Counted from the stretch's first letter, positions 7,252 through 17,422 are shown. The stretch is DNA of 64,000 nucleotides from an uncultured cyanobacterium (GCA_903934745.1 CAIZOZ010000062.1:21053-85052); one strand, 5' to 3'. Numbers and translations: made by a program. Notes: a model not told the origin generated them from the letters alone.

Positions 7252-8367
7252 TCAGCCGTTGGCGCCGCTGGCCTGGCTGGCGAGCTCCTGCAGCTGTCGG
7301 CTCTGTTCGGCGGCAATGCAGGCTTCGATCACGTCTTCGAGCTGGCCGTTCAGCACGGGCTCGAGCCCGAAGTTCTGGCCGAGCCGATGGTCGGTGAGCC
7401 GGTTGTCCTTGGCGTTGTAGGTGCGGATTTTTTCACTGCGATCGCCGCTGCCCACTTGGGAGCGGCGCACATCGCGTTCCCGGGCGTTGGCTTCAGCCAG
7501 CTGCCGCTCATAGAGCTTGGCCCGCAGGATTTCCATCGCCCGTTCACGGTTCTGCAGCTGGGAGCGTTCCTGGGTGCAGAACACGCGGATTCCGGTGGGT
7601 TTGTGCAGCAGGTCGACCGCGGTCTCCACCTTGTTGACGTTCTGGCCGCCGGCGCCACCGGAGCGGGCGGTGCTGATCTCCAGATCGCCCGGATCGATCT
7701 GCACTTCCACCGGATCGGCCTCGGGCATCACCGCCACCGTGGCCGTGGAGGTGTGCACCCGGCCCTGGGATTCGGTGGCCGGCACCCGCTGGACGCGATG
7801 CACGCCCGCCTCGAACTTCAGCTGGCTGTAGACGCCATCGCCCCGGATCGAAAGGATCAGCTCCTTGTAACCACCCAGGTCGGCTTCGGAGGCGCTGACC
7901 GGTTGCACCTGCCAGCCACGGCCCTGGGCATAGCGTTCGTACATGCGGGCCAGGTCGCCGGCCCAGAGACTGGCCTCGTCACCACCGGCCCCGGCGCGGA
8001 TTTCGAGCATGACGCTGCGCTCATCGCGGGGGTCTGATGGCAACAGGGCGAGCGTGAGGCTCTGCAGCAGCGCGTTGATCCGTTGCTCGAGCGATTCCAG
8101 GTCGTGGACGGCCAGCTCCACCAGCTCCGCCATGGCCGGATCATCCCGGTGCTCTTTGAGCAGGCTGCGGCTTTGCCGTTGCTCCTGTTGCAGCTTGCAC
8201 AGCTGCTGGTGGTCGAGCACCAGCGGTTCCAGCCGGGCTCGTTCCCGGGCGATCGACTGCAGCCGCTTCGGGTCCGCCGCCAGGGCCGGGTCGGCCAGCT
8301 GTCGCTCCAGGGTGTCGAAGGTGTGACAGGCCGTTTCGAGGCGTTCACTGAGTAGGGCAGGGTCCAT
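7252..8367 (-). CDS. prfA: Peptide chain release factor 1 (RF1)
   Basis: The protein has 371 residues and terminates translation at UAA and UAG. The codon-recognition tripeptide PAT is at 196-198 ('[15 protein letters not shown]') and the hydrolysis motif GGQ at 240-242 ('[17 protein letters not shown]'). '[18 protein letters not shown]' (122-139) is the RF1 domain signature. The gene follows rpmE on the same strand, as in other cyanobacteria. A rho-independent terminator at 8421-8458 separates it from the ribosomal block, so it may have its own promoter within 8368-8432. Confidence 0.97.
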   Translation of the reverse strand: MDPALLSERLETACHTFDTLERQLADPALAADPKRLQSIARERARLEPLVLDHQQLCKLQQEQRQSRSLLKEHRDDPAMAELVELAVHDLESLEQRINALLQSLTLALLPSDPRDERSVMLEIRAGAGGDEASLWAGDLARMYERYAQGRGWQVQPVSASEADLGGYKELILSIRGDGVYSQLKFEAGVHRVQRVPATESQGRVHTSTATVAVMPEADPVEVQIDPGDLEISTARSGGAGGQNVNKVETAVDLLHKPTGIRVFCTQERSQLQNRERAMEILRAKLYERQLAEANARERDVRRSQVGSGDRSEKIRTYNAKDNRLTDHRLGQNFGLEPVLNGQLEDVIEACIAAEQSRQLQELASQASGANG

Positions 8368-8420
8368 GGCGAAGGGCGTCCAGATGGCGCCGGGACGGCA
8401 GGCGACGAGGCGCGGTGAGC

Positions 8421-8458
8421 GTTCAGAACAAAAGCCGGATGTCCTGGAACATCCGGCT
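8421..8458 (-). terminator. Rho-independent terminator of the ribosomal protein block
   Basis: On the minus strand the perfect 10-bp stem AGCCGGATGT/ACATCCGGCT (8458-8449 and 8442-8433, loop of six) is followed by TTTTGTTCT. This is the expected place to end the rplC-to-rpmE transcript, 255 bp beyond the rpmE stop and 65 bp before the prfA start. Confidence 0.85.
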
Positions 8459-8713
8459 CGAAACCAGGGTCTGGTTGGGTCGCCGGCCAGAAGCCTGTGG
8501 ACAGGCCGATCAACTCAATGAACCCAATCAACCGGGCTGATCGGACTGGGATGGTTGGCTCAGCCCATGGTCAGGACAGCTGACTCCCCCCGTTGGGCCT
8601 TAACCGGTTTGTCGTGAGCTGAACGGTCGGGTTCGTAGCGTTGATTTCGAACGCTGCTGATTGGATTGCTCAGCCAGCAGCTCAGTCCTGTGGTTCCAAC
8701 GTGGAACGTTGGT
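8459..8713. other. Spacer between rpmE and the operon terminator
   Basis: The rpmE-prfA gap as a whole is 346 bp. Apart from the terminator it holds no convincing gene. A small inverted repeat CCAACG-TGGAA-CGTTGG lies just after the rpmE stop (about 8698-8714). The rest is unremarkable and probably the 3' untranslated region of the ribosomal transcript. Confidence 0.5.
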
Positions 8714-9013
8714 TCAGTCGGCTGCGATTTCTGCTGTCTCGTCAGTCGGGGTGGCGCTTTCGGCCGCCGGAGTGGCTGGTTGCTTCGCTGTTGTGGCGGA
8801 GTCGACACCTGCCATGCCGTATTTGCGCATGAAACGATCCACGCGGCCCTCGGTGTCGAGGATTTTCTGGGTGCCGGTATAGAAGGGGTGATTGCCACTC
8901 CATACATCGACGTTGAGCTGGGGTTGGGTGGAGCCGGTGGTCATCACCACCTCTCCATTGCAGATCACCTTGGCATCGGGATACCAGGTGGGATGGATGT
9001 CGGGCTTCGGCAT
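8714..9013 (-). CDS. rpmE: 50S ribosomal protein L31, zinc-free form with C-terminal extension
   Basis: The protein has 99 residues and bridges the large and small subunits at the central protuberance. The core 'PDIHPTWYPDAKVICNGEV', 'HPFYTG' and 'GRVDRFMRKYG' is L31. Only one of the cysteines of the zinc-binding form remains, so it is a C-minus version. The last 25 or so residues are an Ala/Thr/Pro/Glu-rich tail (TAKQPATPAAESATPTDETAE) beyond the usual length. It is the final ribosomal gene of the block, 38 bp after rpsI. Confidence 0.95.
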   Translation of the reverse strand: MPKPDIHPTWYPDAKVICNGEVVMTTGSTQPQLNVDVWSGNHPFYTGTQKILDTEGRVDRFMRKYGMAGVDSATTAKQPATPAAESATPTDETAEIAAD

Positions 9014-9051
9014 GACGGTTGAAGCGATCGGAGACGGATAAGGAGCGGGAA

Positions 9052-9459
9052 TCAGCGCTTGGAGAACTGGGGCGCTTTACGAGCTTTCTTGAGGCCGTAC
9101 TTGCGGCGCTCCTTGGCCCGGGGATCGCGGCTGAGGTGGCCTTCCACTTTGAGCGGCTTGCGATTGTCAGGGGAGAGATCACACAGGGCCCGGGCTGCAC
9201 CCTGCTTGATGGCATCGGCCTGGCCGGTGAGGCCGCCGCCGCGCACATTCACCAGCAGGTCGTACTGGCCTTCGAGGCCGAGCGTCTGCAAGGGAGCCTT
9301 CACCGCCGCCAGGTAGACGGGGTTGTAGTTGAGGTAGTTGTCGCCGGGACGGCCATTGATGGTGACGGTGCCACTGCCGGGCACAACCCGCACACGGGCC
9401 ACGGCCGTTTTGCGGCGGCCGGTTCCCCAGTAGACGACACGGTTGGAGGAGCTGGTCAT
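9052..9459 (-). CDS. rpsI: 30S ribosomal protein S9
   Basis: The protein has 135 residues. The signature '[19 protein letters not shown]' and the C-terminal basic tail ending 'KAPQFSKR', which reaches the P-site tRNA, identify S9. The start codon overlaps the rplM stop in an ATGA arrangement (4-bp overlap at 9456-9459), implying translational coupling with L13, a conserved pairing across bacteria. Confidence 0.97.
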   Translation of the reverse strand: MTSSSNRVVYWGTGRRKTAVARVRVVPGSGTVTINGRPGDNYLNYNPVYLAAVKAPLQTLGLEGQYDLLVNVRGGGLTGQADAIKQGAARALCDLSPDNRKPLKVEGHLSRDPRAKERRKYGLKKARKAPQFSKR

Positions 9460-9911
9460 TTGGTGGCGGTGGCGGCGGGATCGAGGGCGAGGGGCTGGGG
9501 CTGCTGGGCGGCGTGGGGGTGCTCAGCGCCCTTGTACACCTTCAGCTTGCGGAACATCTGGCGCCCGAGAGCGTTGTGGGGAAGCATGCCCTTGATGGCC
9601 ACCTCAACAATCCGCTCGGGGAGACGACCCTGCAGGTGGGCGAAGGTTTCGGTTTTCATGCCGCCAGGGCGGCCGGAATGACGGCGATAGAGCTTCTGGG
9701 TGGGCTTGTTACCACTGATGCGGATTTTTTCGGCGTTGATCACAACGACGAAGTCACCGGTATCAAGATGAGGGGTGTAGGTGGGCTTGTTCTTGCCACG
9801 CAGCACCTGGGCCACCTCGCTGGCCAGCCGGCCGAGGGTCTGATCCGCCGCGTCCACCACGTACCACTGGCGGTCGAGCGTGTCGAGGGAAGGCAGGGTT
9901 GTCTTGTTCAT
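9456..9911 (-). CDS. rplM: 50S ribosomal protein L13
   Basis: The protein has 151 residues from the ATG at 9911, where the recognisable '[20 protein letters not shown]' begins; longer upstream reading is non-homologous. '[24 protein letters not shown]' and '[20 protein letters not shown]' are L13 hallmarks. A short Ala/Pro/Gln-rich tail ends the protein. It is coupled to rpsI by a 4-bp overlap. The 187-bp gap to truA is longer than most spacers in the block and could hold an internal promoter, though I see no clear one. Confidence 0.97.
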   Translation of the reverse strand: MNKTTLPSLDTLDRQWYVVDAADQTLGRLASEVAQVLRGKNKPTYTPHLDTGDFVVVINAEKIRISGNKPTQKLYRRHSGRPGGMKTETFAHLQGRLPERIVEVAIKGMLPHNALGRQMFRKLKVYKGAEHPHAAQQPQPLALDPAATATK

Positions 9912-10098
9912 TGCGCCTGATGGGCACCGGCTGACCGGCTTGGAAGACCACCACATCCGTGCTGTACGGCGGATGGCGTGGGCTGGAGTGAACCTACCGC
10001 GCCGCCGTTCCGGTTCCAGCAGCAGGGCGTGCGCCAGGCTGAAGGACTGAAGCGAGGGGATGGCAGGAGAACAGCGCCAGCCTGAAATCGGACCGATC

Positions 10099-11064
10099 TC
10101 AAGGAGGTGTCGAGGACACCGGGGGGATTTCCAGGGATCCGGGCTCGGCCAGTGCTGCGTTCGCTGCCGCGCTCGCAGGCGCACTGATGGGCACCGGTGC
10201 TGGAGGTGGATCGGACGACTTCAGCTGAAACCGCGGTTGGCAATCATACCAGGCGGCTTCAGGGAACACGGGGTCCGGGTAGCCCACCCGCAGCAGGCAG
10301 AGACCCTGGGGAGGGGCTGCCTCCCGCACTTCTGAGCGCGCTTGGGTGCGCCAGCGATGTTCGAAGGCCGCCACGCTGAGGCTCCCCTCACCCACGGCCA
10401 CCAGCTGGCCCATCACCAGTCGCACCATGCCGTAGAGAAAGCCGCTGGCCTGGAGTTCCACGGTGATCAGATCCTTCTGGCGCTCCAGGCTCACCTCCTG
10501 CATGGTGGTGCGGGCATGGGCGCGGCGACTACCGGCTCGCTGGAAGGCGGCGAAATCGTGCTCTCCCACGAGGGTCTGAAGGGCGGCGTCCATGGCCTGT
10601 TCGTCGAGGCGGAGCCGATAGCGATGCCAGCTCCAGGCGCTGAGAAACAGGTTGGGGCTACGGCCGTTGTGGATCGTGTAGCGGTAGCGCCGGTAGCGAG
10701 CCGAGAAGCAGGCGTGCCACTGGTCGCCTACGTCGCTGGCCGCCCGCACCCGGATCGTGGCCGGCAAGCGGCCATTGAGCGCTTTGGCCCAGCGTTCGGC
10801 TGGAATCGGTCCGGCGGCATCAAAGTGCACCACCTGAGCAGCGGCATGGACGCCACTGTCGGTGCGCCCAGCGGCCACGCTGCGAATCGGACGGTGCGGA
10901 TCGAGGGCCCCGATCGCGGCCTCCAGCACCTCCTGCACACTGAGCTGATGGGGTTGGCGCTGCCAGCCATGATAGCCAGAACCCTCGTACTGGAGGCAGA
11001 GCGCGATCCGGCGGGTCGCGGCTCTCTCCAGAGACGAGGGTTCGGCGAGGGAGCCGGAGAACAA
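10099..11064 (-). CDS. truA: tRNA pseudouridine(38-40) synthase TruA
   Basis: The protein has 321 residues and isomerises uridines 38-40 in the anticodon stem of many tRNAs. Catalytic aspartate is in '[11 protein letters not shown]' (about residue 68), and '[12 protein letters not shown]' and '[11 protein letters not shown]' are family motifs. The start is a TTG at 11064, 17 bp after rplQ; no ATG lies close in frame, so the exact start is uncertain. The last 50 residues are Pro/Ala/Ser-rich and not part of the conserved fold. The rplQ-truA-rplM order is standard in cyanobacteria. Confidence 0.93.
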   Translation of the reverse strand: MFSGSLAEPSSLERAATRRIALCLQYEGSGYHGWQRQPHQLSVQEVLEAAIGALDPHRPIRSVAAGRTDSGVHAAAQVVHFDAAGPIPAERWAKALNGRLPATIRVRAASDVGDQWHACFSARYRRYRYTIHNGRSPNLFLSAWSWHRYRLRLDEQAMDAALQTLVGEHDFAAFQRAGSRRAHARTTMQEVSLERQKDLITVELQASGFLYGMVRLVMGQLVAVGEGSLSVAAFEHRWRTQARSEVREAAPPQGLCLLRVGYPDPVFPEAAWYDCQPRFQLKSSDPPPAPVPISAPASAAANAALAEPGSLEIPPVSSTPP

Positions 11065-11081
11065 GTTGGCAGTCGTTGGGT

Positions 11082-11432
11082 TCAGACGAGCTCGATGATG
11101 GCCATCTCGGCGTTGTCACCGCGGCGGCGGATGGTGCGGATGATGCGGGTGTAGCCGCCGTTGCGCTCGCCGTAGCGGTCTTGGGCCTTGTCGAACAGGG
11201 CGTGGACCAGTTGCTTGTCGTAGATGTAGCCCATAGCGCGGCGGCGAGCGGGGAGGCTGCCGTCCTTGGCCAGCGTGATCATGCGTTCGGTCTCATCACG
11301 CAGCGCTTTGGCACGGGCCTTGGTGGTGGTGACGCGACCTTCGCGGATCAGCTGGGTGGTGAGGCCACGCAGCAGAGCTTTGCGTTGGTCGGCGGGGCGT
11401 CCCAGCAGGGGGACTCGGCACTGGTGTCGCAT
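11082..11432 (-). CDS. rplQ: 50S ribosomal protein L17
   Basis: The protein has 116 residues. '[20 protein letters not shown]', '[18 protein letters not shown]' and '[20 protein letters not shown]' match L17 through its entire length. It lies between rpoA (61-bp gap) and truA and assembles near the peptide exit tunnel. Confidence 0.97.
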   Translation of the reverse strand: MRHQCRVPLLGRPADQRKALLRGLTTQLIREGRVTTTKARAKALRDETERMITLAKDGSLPARRRAMGYIYDKQLVHALFDKAQDRYGERNGGYTRIIRTIRRRGDNAEMAIIELV

Positions 11433-11493
11433 GGGTCAGGTCTCGGGCTGTCGCGAAAGGGGCTTTCGGGGAAGGGTGGACGCAGGGGAGCGC

Positions 11494-12432
11494 TCAGGCG
11501 CTCGTGCGGCTCTGGGGCAGGGAGATGCCGATGCGCTCAAGGGCTTCGATCACCTCATCGGCCGACTTGGAACCGAAGTTCTTGATTTCCAGCAGATCCT
11601 CATAGCTGAAGCCCATCAGGTCGGAGACGGAATTGACCTGAGCGCGCTTGAGACAGTTGTAGGCCCGAACCGAGAGGTTCAGTTCTTCCAGAGGGATCTG
11701 GGCTTCGGCCGAGGGTTCGGGCTCAAGGCCCGGCTCCTCGTTCATGGTGAGGCTGGCCAGCGGTTGGAACAGGCCGATCAGCTGGTTGGCCGCCTGAGCC
11801 ATGGCGTCATCAGGGGTGATGCTGCCATTGGTTTCGATTTCGAGCCGCAGGCGTTCGCGGGCCGAGCCCCCTTCACCGACAGCGGTTTCGTCGACGGTGT
11901 AGTTGACGCGCTTGACCGGCATGAACACCGCATCGATCTGCAGCAGATCGATGGCACTGGTGTCCTCGTTGTGGCGGTCAACGGGGCGGTAGCCGATGCC
12001 CCGCTCAACGTGCACCTCCATCTCCAGGTTGTGGCCGTCGGCCACCACGGCAATCAGCCGGGCACCGTCGATCACCTGCACCTGGGAGGAGAACTGCAGA
12101 TCAGAGGCCGTGACCGTGGCCGGGCCATTGACCACCAGCCGACCGATCTCCAGTTCGCGACTGCGACTGTTGACGGGTACGGATTTGCAGTTGAGCAGGA
12201 TGTCCAGCACGTCTTCTTTGACGCCCGGCACCGTGGCGTATTCGTGATTGACATTGGCGATGCGCACGGCGGTGATCGCGCTGCCTTCAAGGCCCCCGAT
12301 CAGAACCCGCCGCAGGGCGTTGCCCAGGGTGGTGGCCTGACCACGGTCGAGCGGACCGATCACGAAGACGCCCGTCTGGGAGCGGTCGTCGGCAACTTGG
12401 TGCTCGACCCGATCGATCTGGTACTGCAACAC
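11494..12432 (-). CDS. rpoA: RNA polymerase alpha subunit
   Basis: The protein has 312 residues and starts at a GTG (12432) with '[16 protein letters not shown]'. The N-terminal dimerisation domain has '[22 protein letters not shown]'. The C-terminal DNA-binding domain is complete, with '[21 protein letters not shown]' and '[19 protein letters not shown]'. It sits between rpsK and rplQ as usual. The cyanobacterial form of standard length shows no anomalies. Confidence 0.97.
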   Translation of the reverse strand: MLQYQIDRVEHQVADDRSQTGVFVIGPLDRGQATTLGNALRRVLIGGLEGSAITAVRIANVNHEYATVPGVKEDVLDILLNCKSVPVNSRSRELEIGRLVVNGPATVTASDLQFSSQVQVIDGARLIAVVADGHNLEMEVHVERGIGYRPVDRHNEDTSAIDLLQIDAVFMPVKRVNYTVDETAVGEGGSARERLRLEIETNGSITPDDAMAQAANQLIGLFQPLASLTMNEEPGLEPEPSAEAQIPLEELNLSVRAYNCLKRAQVNSVSDLMGFSYEDLLEIKNFGSKSADEVIEALERIGISLPQSRTSA

Positions 12433-12491
12433 GGTCTGAGAAGGCGGAGAGGTGGACGGAGCCGGAAGGCGGTGACGCTGGGCTGGCGGGA

Positions 12492-12884
12492 TCAGACCCG
12501 CCGACGCTTGGCACGCCGGCAGCCGTTGTGGGGCAAGGGCGTGACGTCGCGGATCAGGGTGATCTCGAGACCAGCCACCTGCAGAGCTCGGATGGCGGTT
12601 TCGCGACCGGAGCCAGGACCCCGAACCAGCACTTCGATCTGGCGCATGCCTTGCTCGAGGGCACGGCGGGCGGCGGCTTCGGCGGCGGTCTGGGCGGCGA
12701 ACGGAGTGCCCTTGCGGGCTCCCTTGAAGCCACTGGCCCCAGCCGACGACCAGCTGATCACTTCACCGGCGGTGTCGGTGATCGAGACGATCGTGTTGTT
12801 GAAGGTGCTCTGGATATGCGCCACACCATTGGGCACATTGCGCTTGGCCTTCTTGGGGCCGGTTTTCTTGGCGGGCTTGGCCAT
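12492..12884 (-). CDS. rpsK: 30S ribosomal protein S11
   Basis: The protein has 130 residues. '[19 protein letters not shown]' and '[20 protein letters not shown]' with the C-terminal 'THNGCR'-like '[15 protein letters not shown]' are diagnostic. It forms part of the platform near the mRNA exit. A 208-bp spacer separates it from rpsM, larger than usual, without a visible gene. Confidence 0.97.
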   Translation of the reverse strand: MAKPAKKTGPKKAKRNVPNGVAHIQSTFNNTIVSITDTAGEVISWSSAGASGFKGARKGTPFAAQTAAEAAARRALEQGMRQIEVLVRGPGSGRETAIRALQVAGLEITLIRDVTPLPHNGCRRAKRRRV

Positions 12885-13092
12885 GGAGGAAGCCCTGCAA
12901 ACGCAGGGAGGTGATCGTGGAACTTGGGAACCCCGGTGACGACACCCTCAGAAGGGGCAGCGGCGGGGTCGGTGCCCAGCGCCGAGGCTGGGGCTTGCAG
13001 GCGGTGGACATTTTGCTCGAGCCGGATCAGGCGAAAAGCCGTGACCTGAACCCGAGTAACCAGCTGGTTGAGCTGGGCAGAAGCGAAGCGTG

Positions 13093-13458
13093 TTACTTCT
13101 TCTTGCCGGCCACGGTTTTACGTGCACCACGGCGGGTGCGGGCGTTGGTGCGAGTGCGTTGGCCGCGCACGGGCAGTCCCATGCGATGGCGACGACCGCG
13201 CACGCAACCGATGTCCTGGAGACGCTTGAGGGCCATGCCCTCTTCACGGCGCAGGTCGCCTTCGAGAGTGAAGGATTCGGCGGCTCCGCGCAGTTTCTGC
13301 ACGTCGGCGTCGCTCAGGTCCTTGACGCGGATGTCGGGATTGACACCGCTCTTGGTCAGGATCTTGCGGGCACGGGTGAGACCGATGCCATAGACGTAGG
13401 TGAGAGAGATCTCGACCCTCTTGTCACGAGGGATGTCGACACCGGCGATCCGAGCCAC
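13093..13458 (-). CDS. rpsM: 30S ribosomal protein S13
   Basis: The protein has 121 residues, beginning at the GTG at 13458 that encodes the start of '(M)[19 protein letters not shown]'. Upstream in-frame sequence is unrelated to S13, so the GTG start is preferred even though no Shine-Dalgarno sequence precedes it. '[14 protein letters not shown]' and '[14 protein letters not shown]' are family motifs. The basic tail contacts P-site tRNA. Confidence 0.95.
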   Translation of the reverse strand: MARIAGVDIPRDKRVEISLTYVYGIGLTRARKILTKSGVNPDIRVKDLSDADVQKLRGAAESFTLEGDLRREEGMALKRLQDIGCVRGRRHRMGLPVRGQRTRTNARTRRGARKTVAGKKK

Positions 13459-13629
13459 GTTGGAGAAATGATCAGGGGGGCAGGGGTTCCGCCCTGGGGC
13501 GGAGTAAACCGCCTGGAAGGGCGGCAAACCAAGCGCCAGAAGGCGGATGGGGGAGATGATCAGCGCACGGGGTCGTGATCATCGGTGGAAGTGGTCTGGC
13601 CGAAGGGTCCGACCAGCAGGCCCAGGGAA

Positions 13630-13743
13630 TCAGCCCTGGCGCTGCTTGTGCTTGGGATTGGTGCAGATCACCATCACCCGGCCGTGGCGACGGATCACCC
13701 GGCACTTGTCGCACATTTTCTTGACTGAGGCACGCACCTTCAT
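13630..13743 (-). CDS. rpmJ: 50S ribosomal protein L36
   Basis: The protein has only 37 residues, starting [20 protein letters not shown]. It has the zinc ligands of the standard form: CDKC and then Cys and His in '[13 protein letters not shown]'. The longer open frame upstream is not part of the protein. infA, which lies between adk and rpmJ in some cyanobacteria, is absent here. Confidence 0.96.
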   Translation of the reverse strand: MKVRASVKKMCDKCRVIRRHGRVMVICTNPKHKQRQG

Positions 13744-13817
13744 GGGAGTTGTGCTCTCCGATTTGCAAACGAGCACCCTATCACACGGGTCAACCCTGTC
13801 CCCATGCTCGCGGCGTC

Positions 13818-14369
13818 TCAATCCGCCAGCAGGGCGCTGATGCGCTCGCCGATGGCCTCGACGCTGCCGGCCGCTTCGACGGCTTCCAGCAGGCCGAGCT
13901 GGCGATAGTGCTCGATCAGCGGCTTGGTCTGCTGGCGGTAAACCTCCAGGCGATGGCGGATCACCTGTTCGTTGTCATCGGCCCGACCGCGACCCAGCAG
14001 GCGCTGGATCAGCAGCCCGTCGTCGAGTTCCATCAGCACCACCCGTTCGATCCGTTGGTCGAGTTCGGCGAGCAGCCGATCGAGGGCTTCGGCCTGGACA
14101 AGATTGCGCGGAAAGCCATCCAGCAACCAGCCCTGCCCGTGCTGCTCGAGGCGACTACGCACGATGGCGAGCACGAGGTCATCGCTGACCAGTTCGCCGC
14201 GGGCGATCACCGCCTCGACCTGGCGGCCGAGGTCACTGCCGGCTTGCACCTCGGCCCGCAGCAAATCGCCGGTGGAGAGATGCAGCAGGCCCTGGCTGGC
14301 GGCCAGGCGCTGGGCCTGGGTGCCTTTGCCGGCGCCGGGCGGACCAAGGAAGAGGAGGCGTTGCTTCAT
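13818..14369 (-). CDS. adk: Adenylate kinase
   Basis: The protein has 183 residues and interconverts ATP + AMP and 2 ADP. P-loop '[17 protein letters not shown]' (7-23), AMP-binding '[12 protein letters not shown]' and '[17 protein letters not shown]' are clear. The LID region is short ('[10 protein letters not shown]'), as in the short form common in cyanobacteria, and lacks zinc cysteines. It lies between secY and rpmJ. Confidence 0.97.
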   Translation of the reverse strand: MKQRLLFLGPPGAGKGTQAQRLAASQGLLHLSTGDLLRAEVQAGSDLGRQVEAVIARGELVSDDLVLAIVRSRLEQHGQGWLLDGFPRNLVQAEALDRLLAELDQRIERVVLMELDDGLLIQRLLGRGRADDNEQVIRHRLEVYRQQTKPLIEHYRQLGLLEAVEAAGSVEAIGERISALLAD

Positions 14370-14450
14370 GGCTGGAAATGGACAGGACGTCAGGAACAGT
14401 TGACGGCGCGGTCGTGCGCAGGATCGGGGAAGGCTTGCGTCAAGCGCGGG

Positions 14451-15770
14451 TCACTGCCGCACCATGCCCTCGTAGCGCTGCGAGATCACGTAGGTCTGCA
14501 CCTGTTTGGCGGTGTCGATCGCCACCCCCACCAGGATCAACAACGAGGTGGCCCCGATGCCCTGGAAGGTGCGCACCTGGGTGGAGCCCTCCACAGCCGA
14601 GGGGATGATCGCCACGAAGCCGAGGAAGAGGCCCCCCAGCAGGGTGAGACGGTTCTGAACGCCGCCAAGATAGTTGGCCGTGGCCGATCCCGGGCGCACC
14701 CCTGGGATCGCCACACCGCTGCGTTTGAGGTTGGTGGCGATGTCGACCGGATTGACGGTGAGCGAGGCGTAGAAGAAGCCGAAACCCAGGATCAGGGCAA
14801 AGAAGACCAGTGGATAAAGCCAGGGCGTGCTGCTGTTCGGGCTCAGGTAACCGGCGGCTTTGACCAACCAGGCGTTGCGGGTGAGGTTGGCAATGGTGAG
14901 TGGCAGGAACACCACTGCTGAGGCGAAAATGATCGGCATCACGCCACCGGCATTGAGCTTCAGGGGCAGATAGCTCTGGCGGGAGGAGAGCATGCCGGAG
15001 CCGCCCACCTGGCGTTTGGCACTCACGATCGGAATGCGTCGGTTGCCTTCCTGCACAAAGATGATGCCGACGATCGTGACCAGGAACACCAGCAACAGCA
15101 CGACGATGCCGCCGACGGTGCTGCGATCGCCGGTCTGGGCCAGCTGGATGGTGGATCCCAGCGCATCAGGCAGGGTGGCGACGATGTTGATGAAGATCAC
15201 CAGCGACGCCCCCTGGCCGATTCCGCGCTCGGTGATCACTTCACTGATCCACATCACCACCATCGATCCGGTGACCAGGGCCAGGCTGGTCTGCATGACG
15301 AACAGCCAGTCGGGCAATCCGGGCAGGGCGTACTGGCGCAGGATGAGGGCGAAGACCGTGCTTTGCAGGATTCCCCAGCCCAGGGCCACATAGCGGGTGA
15401 TCTGGGCAATTTTGCGGCGACCCGCCTCCCCCTCGTTCTTCTGCAGATCCTCGAGCTGGGGCAGGGCTGCGGTGAGCAGCTGCAGGATGATCGAGGCGTT
15501 GATGAAGGGCAGAATGCCCAGCGCGAACACGCCCAGGGTGGAGAGGCCACCGCCGGTGAAGATGTTGAGGAAACCGATCAGCTGACCGCCGCGGGAAAGG
15601 AATTCCTGGAAGGCGACGCGATCGATGCCTGGCACGGGGATGTAGATCCCCAGCCGCACCAGCATCAACAGGCCGAGGGTGGTGAGAACCCTGTCGCGGA
15701 GGGTCTTCGCCTGGAACAGCTGGCTGATGATTTCAGCGGCGCTGGGGTTGCGCCCCCTGCTGACGACCAT
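14451..15770 (-). CDS. secY: Preprotein translocase subunit SecY
   Basis: The protein has 439 residues with ten predicted membrane helices, and forms the translocation channel of the cytoplasmic and probably thylakoid membranes. 'LGIYIPVPGIDRVAFQEFL' and 'LGILPFINASIILQLLTAALP' are N-terminal signatures. 'NRRIPIVSAKRQVGGSG' and 'PLKLNAGGVMPIIFASAV' mark the central cytoplasmic region. The terminal 'QRYEGMVRQ' is typical. A long 140-bp spacer with a stable hairpin separates it from rplO. Confidence 0.97.
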   Translation of the reverse strand: MVVSRGRNPSAAEIISQLFQAKTLRDRVLTTLGLLMLVRLGIYIPVPGIDRVAFQEFLSRGGQLIGFLNIFTGGGLSTLGVFALGILPFINASIILQLLTAALPQLEDLQKNEGEAGRRKIAQITRYVALGWGILQSTVFALILRQYALPGLPDWLFVMQTSLALVTGSMVVMWISEVITERGIGQGASLVIFINIVATLPDALGSTIQLAQTGDRSTVGGIVVLLLVFLVTIVGIIFVQEGNRRIPIVSAKRQVGGSGMLSSRQSYLPLKLNAGGVMPIIFASAVVFLPLTIANLTRNAWLVKAAGYLSPNSSTPWLYPLVFFALILGFGFFYASLTVNPVDIATNLKRSGVAIPGVRPGSATANYLGGVQNRLTLLGGLFLGFVAIIPSAVEGSTQVRTFQGIGATSLLILVGVAIDTAKQVQTYVISQRYEGMVRQ

Positions 15771-15838
15771 GACGGATGCTGAGGGGAGATTGGGACGGAA
15801 GAGAAACGGGCGCGCTGCTGGGGAGCCGACCGACGCAA

Positions 15839-15877
15839 AGAGCCGCCTGCCGGCCGGATGGCGTGGCAGACGGCTCT
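15839..15877 (-). other. Stem-loop in the rplO-secY spacer (possible attenuator)
   Basis: The arms AGAGCCGCCTGCC (15839-15851) and GGCAGACGGCTCT (15865-15877) pair at 12 of 13 positions around a 13-nt loop. On the minus strand the stem is followed by TTTGCG, too short a U run for an efficient terminator. It could reduce readthrough from the ribosomal genes into secY-adk. Confidence 0.6.
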
Positions 15878-15910
15878 GAACCTAGGAGCAGGCGGAGGAG
15901 GACACCGGAC

Positions 15911-16366
15911 TCAGCCGGTGATCTCACAGGTGCCACCGGCGGCTTCGATTTTTTCGCGGGCGCTGGTGGTGAAGGCTGCCGCCTGCACGGTGAGGGTCAC
16001 CGCGAGCTCACCGTTGCCAAGCACCTTGAGCGGGTGTTTGGGGCTGGTGACCAGGCCTTGCTTGACCAGTGAATCCATGCTGACGGTGCTGCCCGCCTTG
16101 AGATCGGCGAGCTTGCTCACGTTGATGATCGTGTACTCCTTGGGGTTGACCAAGGGGAAATGCTTCAGCTTGGGCACACGCCGATAGAGAGGCATCTGGC
16201 CACCCTCAAAGCCGGGGCGGGTGGGCCGGCCTGAGCGTGACTTCTGGCCACGCATGCCGAAACCGCAGCTGGCGCCCTGGCCAGCGGCGATACCGCGACC
16301 CTTGCGGGTTTTGCGGCGGCGTGATCCGGGCTGGGGCTGGAGATTGTCGAGAGAGTAGGTGGTCAT
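15911..16366 (-). CDS. rplO: 50S ribosomal protein L15
   Basis: The protein has 151 residues. The basic N-terminus has '[23 protein letters not shown]' motifs (RRKTRKGRG then GAGxGxSCG-like), then '[21 protein letters not shown]' features. '[11 protein letters not shown]' is in the C-terminal globular part. It follows rpsE by 8 bp and binds 23S rRNA late in assembly. Confidence 0.96.
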   Translation of the reverse strand: MTTYSLDNLQPQPGSRRRKTRKGRGIAAGQGASCGFGMRGQKSRSGRPTRPGFEGGQMPLYRRVPKLKHFPLVNPKEYTIINVSKLADLKAGSTVSMDSLVKQGLVTSPKHPLKVLGNGELAVTLTVQAAAFTTSAREKIEAAGGTCEITG

Positions 16367-16374
16367 CGGGGATC

Positions 16375-17043
16375 TCAGGAGTAGAGCTGCTCAAGGGAGA
16401 TGCCCCGCTCCTTGGCGGTCTCCTTGTGGGTGCGAAGGCCCGCCAGGGCGACCATGGCGGCGCGGGCATTGTTGAGCGGGGTCTTGGAACCCAGCCGCTT
16501 GGCCAGCACGTTCTTGATGCCGGCCAGCTCAAGCACCGTGCGGATCGAACCGCCCGCAATCACCCCGGTACCGGGAGCGGCCGGCCGGATCAACACGCTG
16601 GCGGCGCCATCGCGGCCGTTGCTGAGGGTGGGGATCGAGCTGGTGCGGGTGAGGGGAACCTTGACCAGATGCTTCTTGCCATCGGCCACACCCTTGCGGA
16701 CGGCCCCGATGACATCACCGGCCTTGCCGACACCGACGCCGACCTGGCCGCGTTCGTTGCCGACGACGACGATGGCGCGGAAGCTCATCTTCTTGCCGCC
16801 TTTGACGGTCTTGGAGACGCGGCGGATCTGGACGACTCGCTCCTGCCATTCGGAGTCGCGCTCCTGGCCGCGCCGGTTGTCCCGGCCTCGGCCGCCGCCA
16901 CCGCGGCGATCGCGATCTCCACCTCCTTTGCCGCCGCCGCCGCCACCACCACGACGTTCCTGCTGCTGGCCTTCAGCCGCTGCGGGAACGTCGGACGCTG
17001 CCGGGATGTCGTTGGTCTGGATCTGGTCGTTGGTTTCGGTCAT
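16375..17043 (-). CDS. rpsE: 30S ribosomal protein S5 with Gly/Arg-rich N-terminal extension
   Basis: The protein has 222 residues from the ATG at 17043. The S5 core runs from about residue 64 ('[19 protein letters not shown]', '[18 protein letters not shown]', '[19 protein letters not shown]'). The first 60 residues are an extension with glycine runs alternating with arginine/aspartate, resembling an RGG-type RNA-binding tail. Cyanobacterial S5 often has an extended N-terminus, but the glycine run here is conspicuous. S5 acts in decoding fidelity and mRNA unwinding. Confidence 0.95.
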   Translation of the reverse strand: MTETNDQIQTNDIPAASDVPAAAEGQQQERRGGGGGGGKGGGDRDRRGGGGRGRDNRRGQERDSEWQERVVQIRRVSKTVKGGKKMSFRAIVVVGNERGQVGVGVGKAGDVIGAVRKGVADGKKHLVKVPLTRTSSIPTLSNGRDGAASVLIRPAAPGTGVIAGGSIRTVLELAGIKNVLAKRLGSKTPLNNARAAMVALAGLRTHKETAKERGISLEQLYS

Positions 17044-17056
17044 GGTGAGAGCAGGA

Positions 17057-17422
17057 TCAGAATTGAAGGCCCGCTTCCCGGGCGGCATCGGCAAGGGCTT
17101 TGACCCGGCCGTGATACAGGTTGCCGCCGCGATCGAAGACCACCTGCTGGATGCCCTTGGCGAGAGCACGCTGGGCGACCAGTTGGCCCACGGCGATCGA
17201 AGCATCGCAGGTGGCACCGGCCGTGAGGCTGGTGCGCAGGTCCTTGTCGAGCGTTGAGGCCGCACAGAGCGTGCTCTGGGCGTCGTCGTCGATGACCTGG
17301 GCGTAAATGTGATTGTTAGAGCGGAACACCGCCAGCCTGGGCCGGACGGCAGTGCCGGAGAGCAGACGACGCAGGCGGCGGTGGCGCTTCTGGGTCTGCT
17401 GTTTGCGGGAGATGGAAGACAT
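17057..17422 (-). CDS. rplR: 50S ribosomal protein L18
   Basis: The protein has 121 residues. '[20 protein letters not shown]', '[14 protein letters not shown]' and '[20 protein letters not shown]' are L18 motifs for 5S rRNA binding. It is tightly spaced with rpsE (13 bp) and rplF (32 bp). Confidence 0.96.
   Translation of the reverse strand: MSSISRKQQTQKRHRRLRRLLSGTAVRPRLAVFRSNNHIYAQVIDDDAQSTLCAASTLDKDLRTSLTAGATCDASIAVGQLVAQRALAKGIQQVVFDRGGNLYHGRVKALADAAREAGLQF

Noticed and set aside
11266..12939. 557-codon plus-strand frame over rplQ, rpoA and rpsK
   Set aside because: It spans three unmistakable ribosomal/polymerase genes on the other strand and has shadow composition.
13749..14921. 390-codon plus-strand frame over adk and secY
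   Set aside because: It is an antisense shadow; adk and secY are certain on the minus strand.
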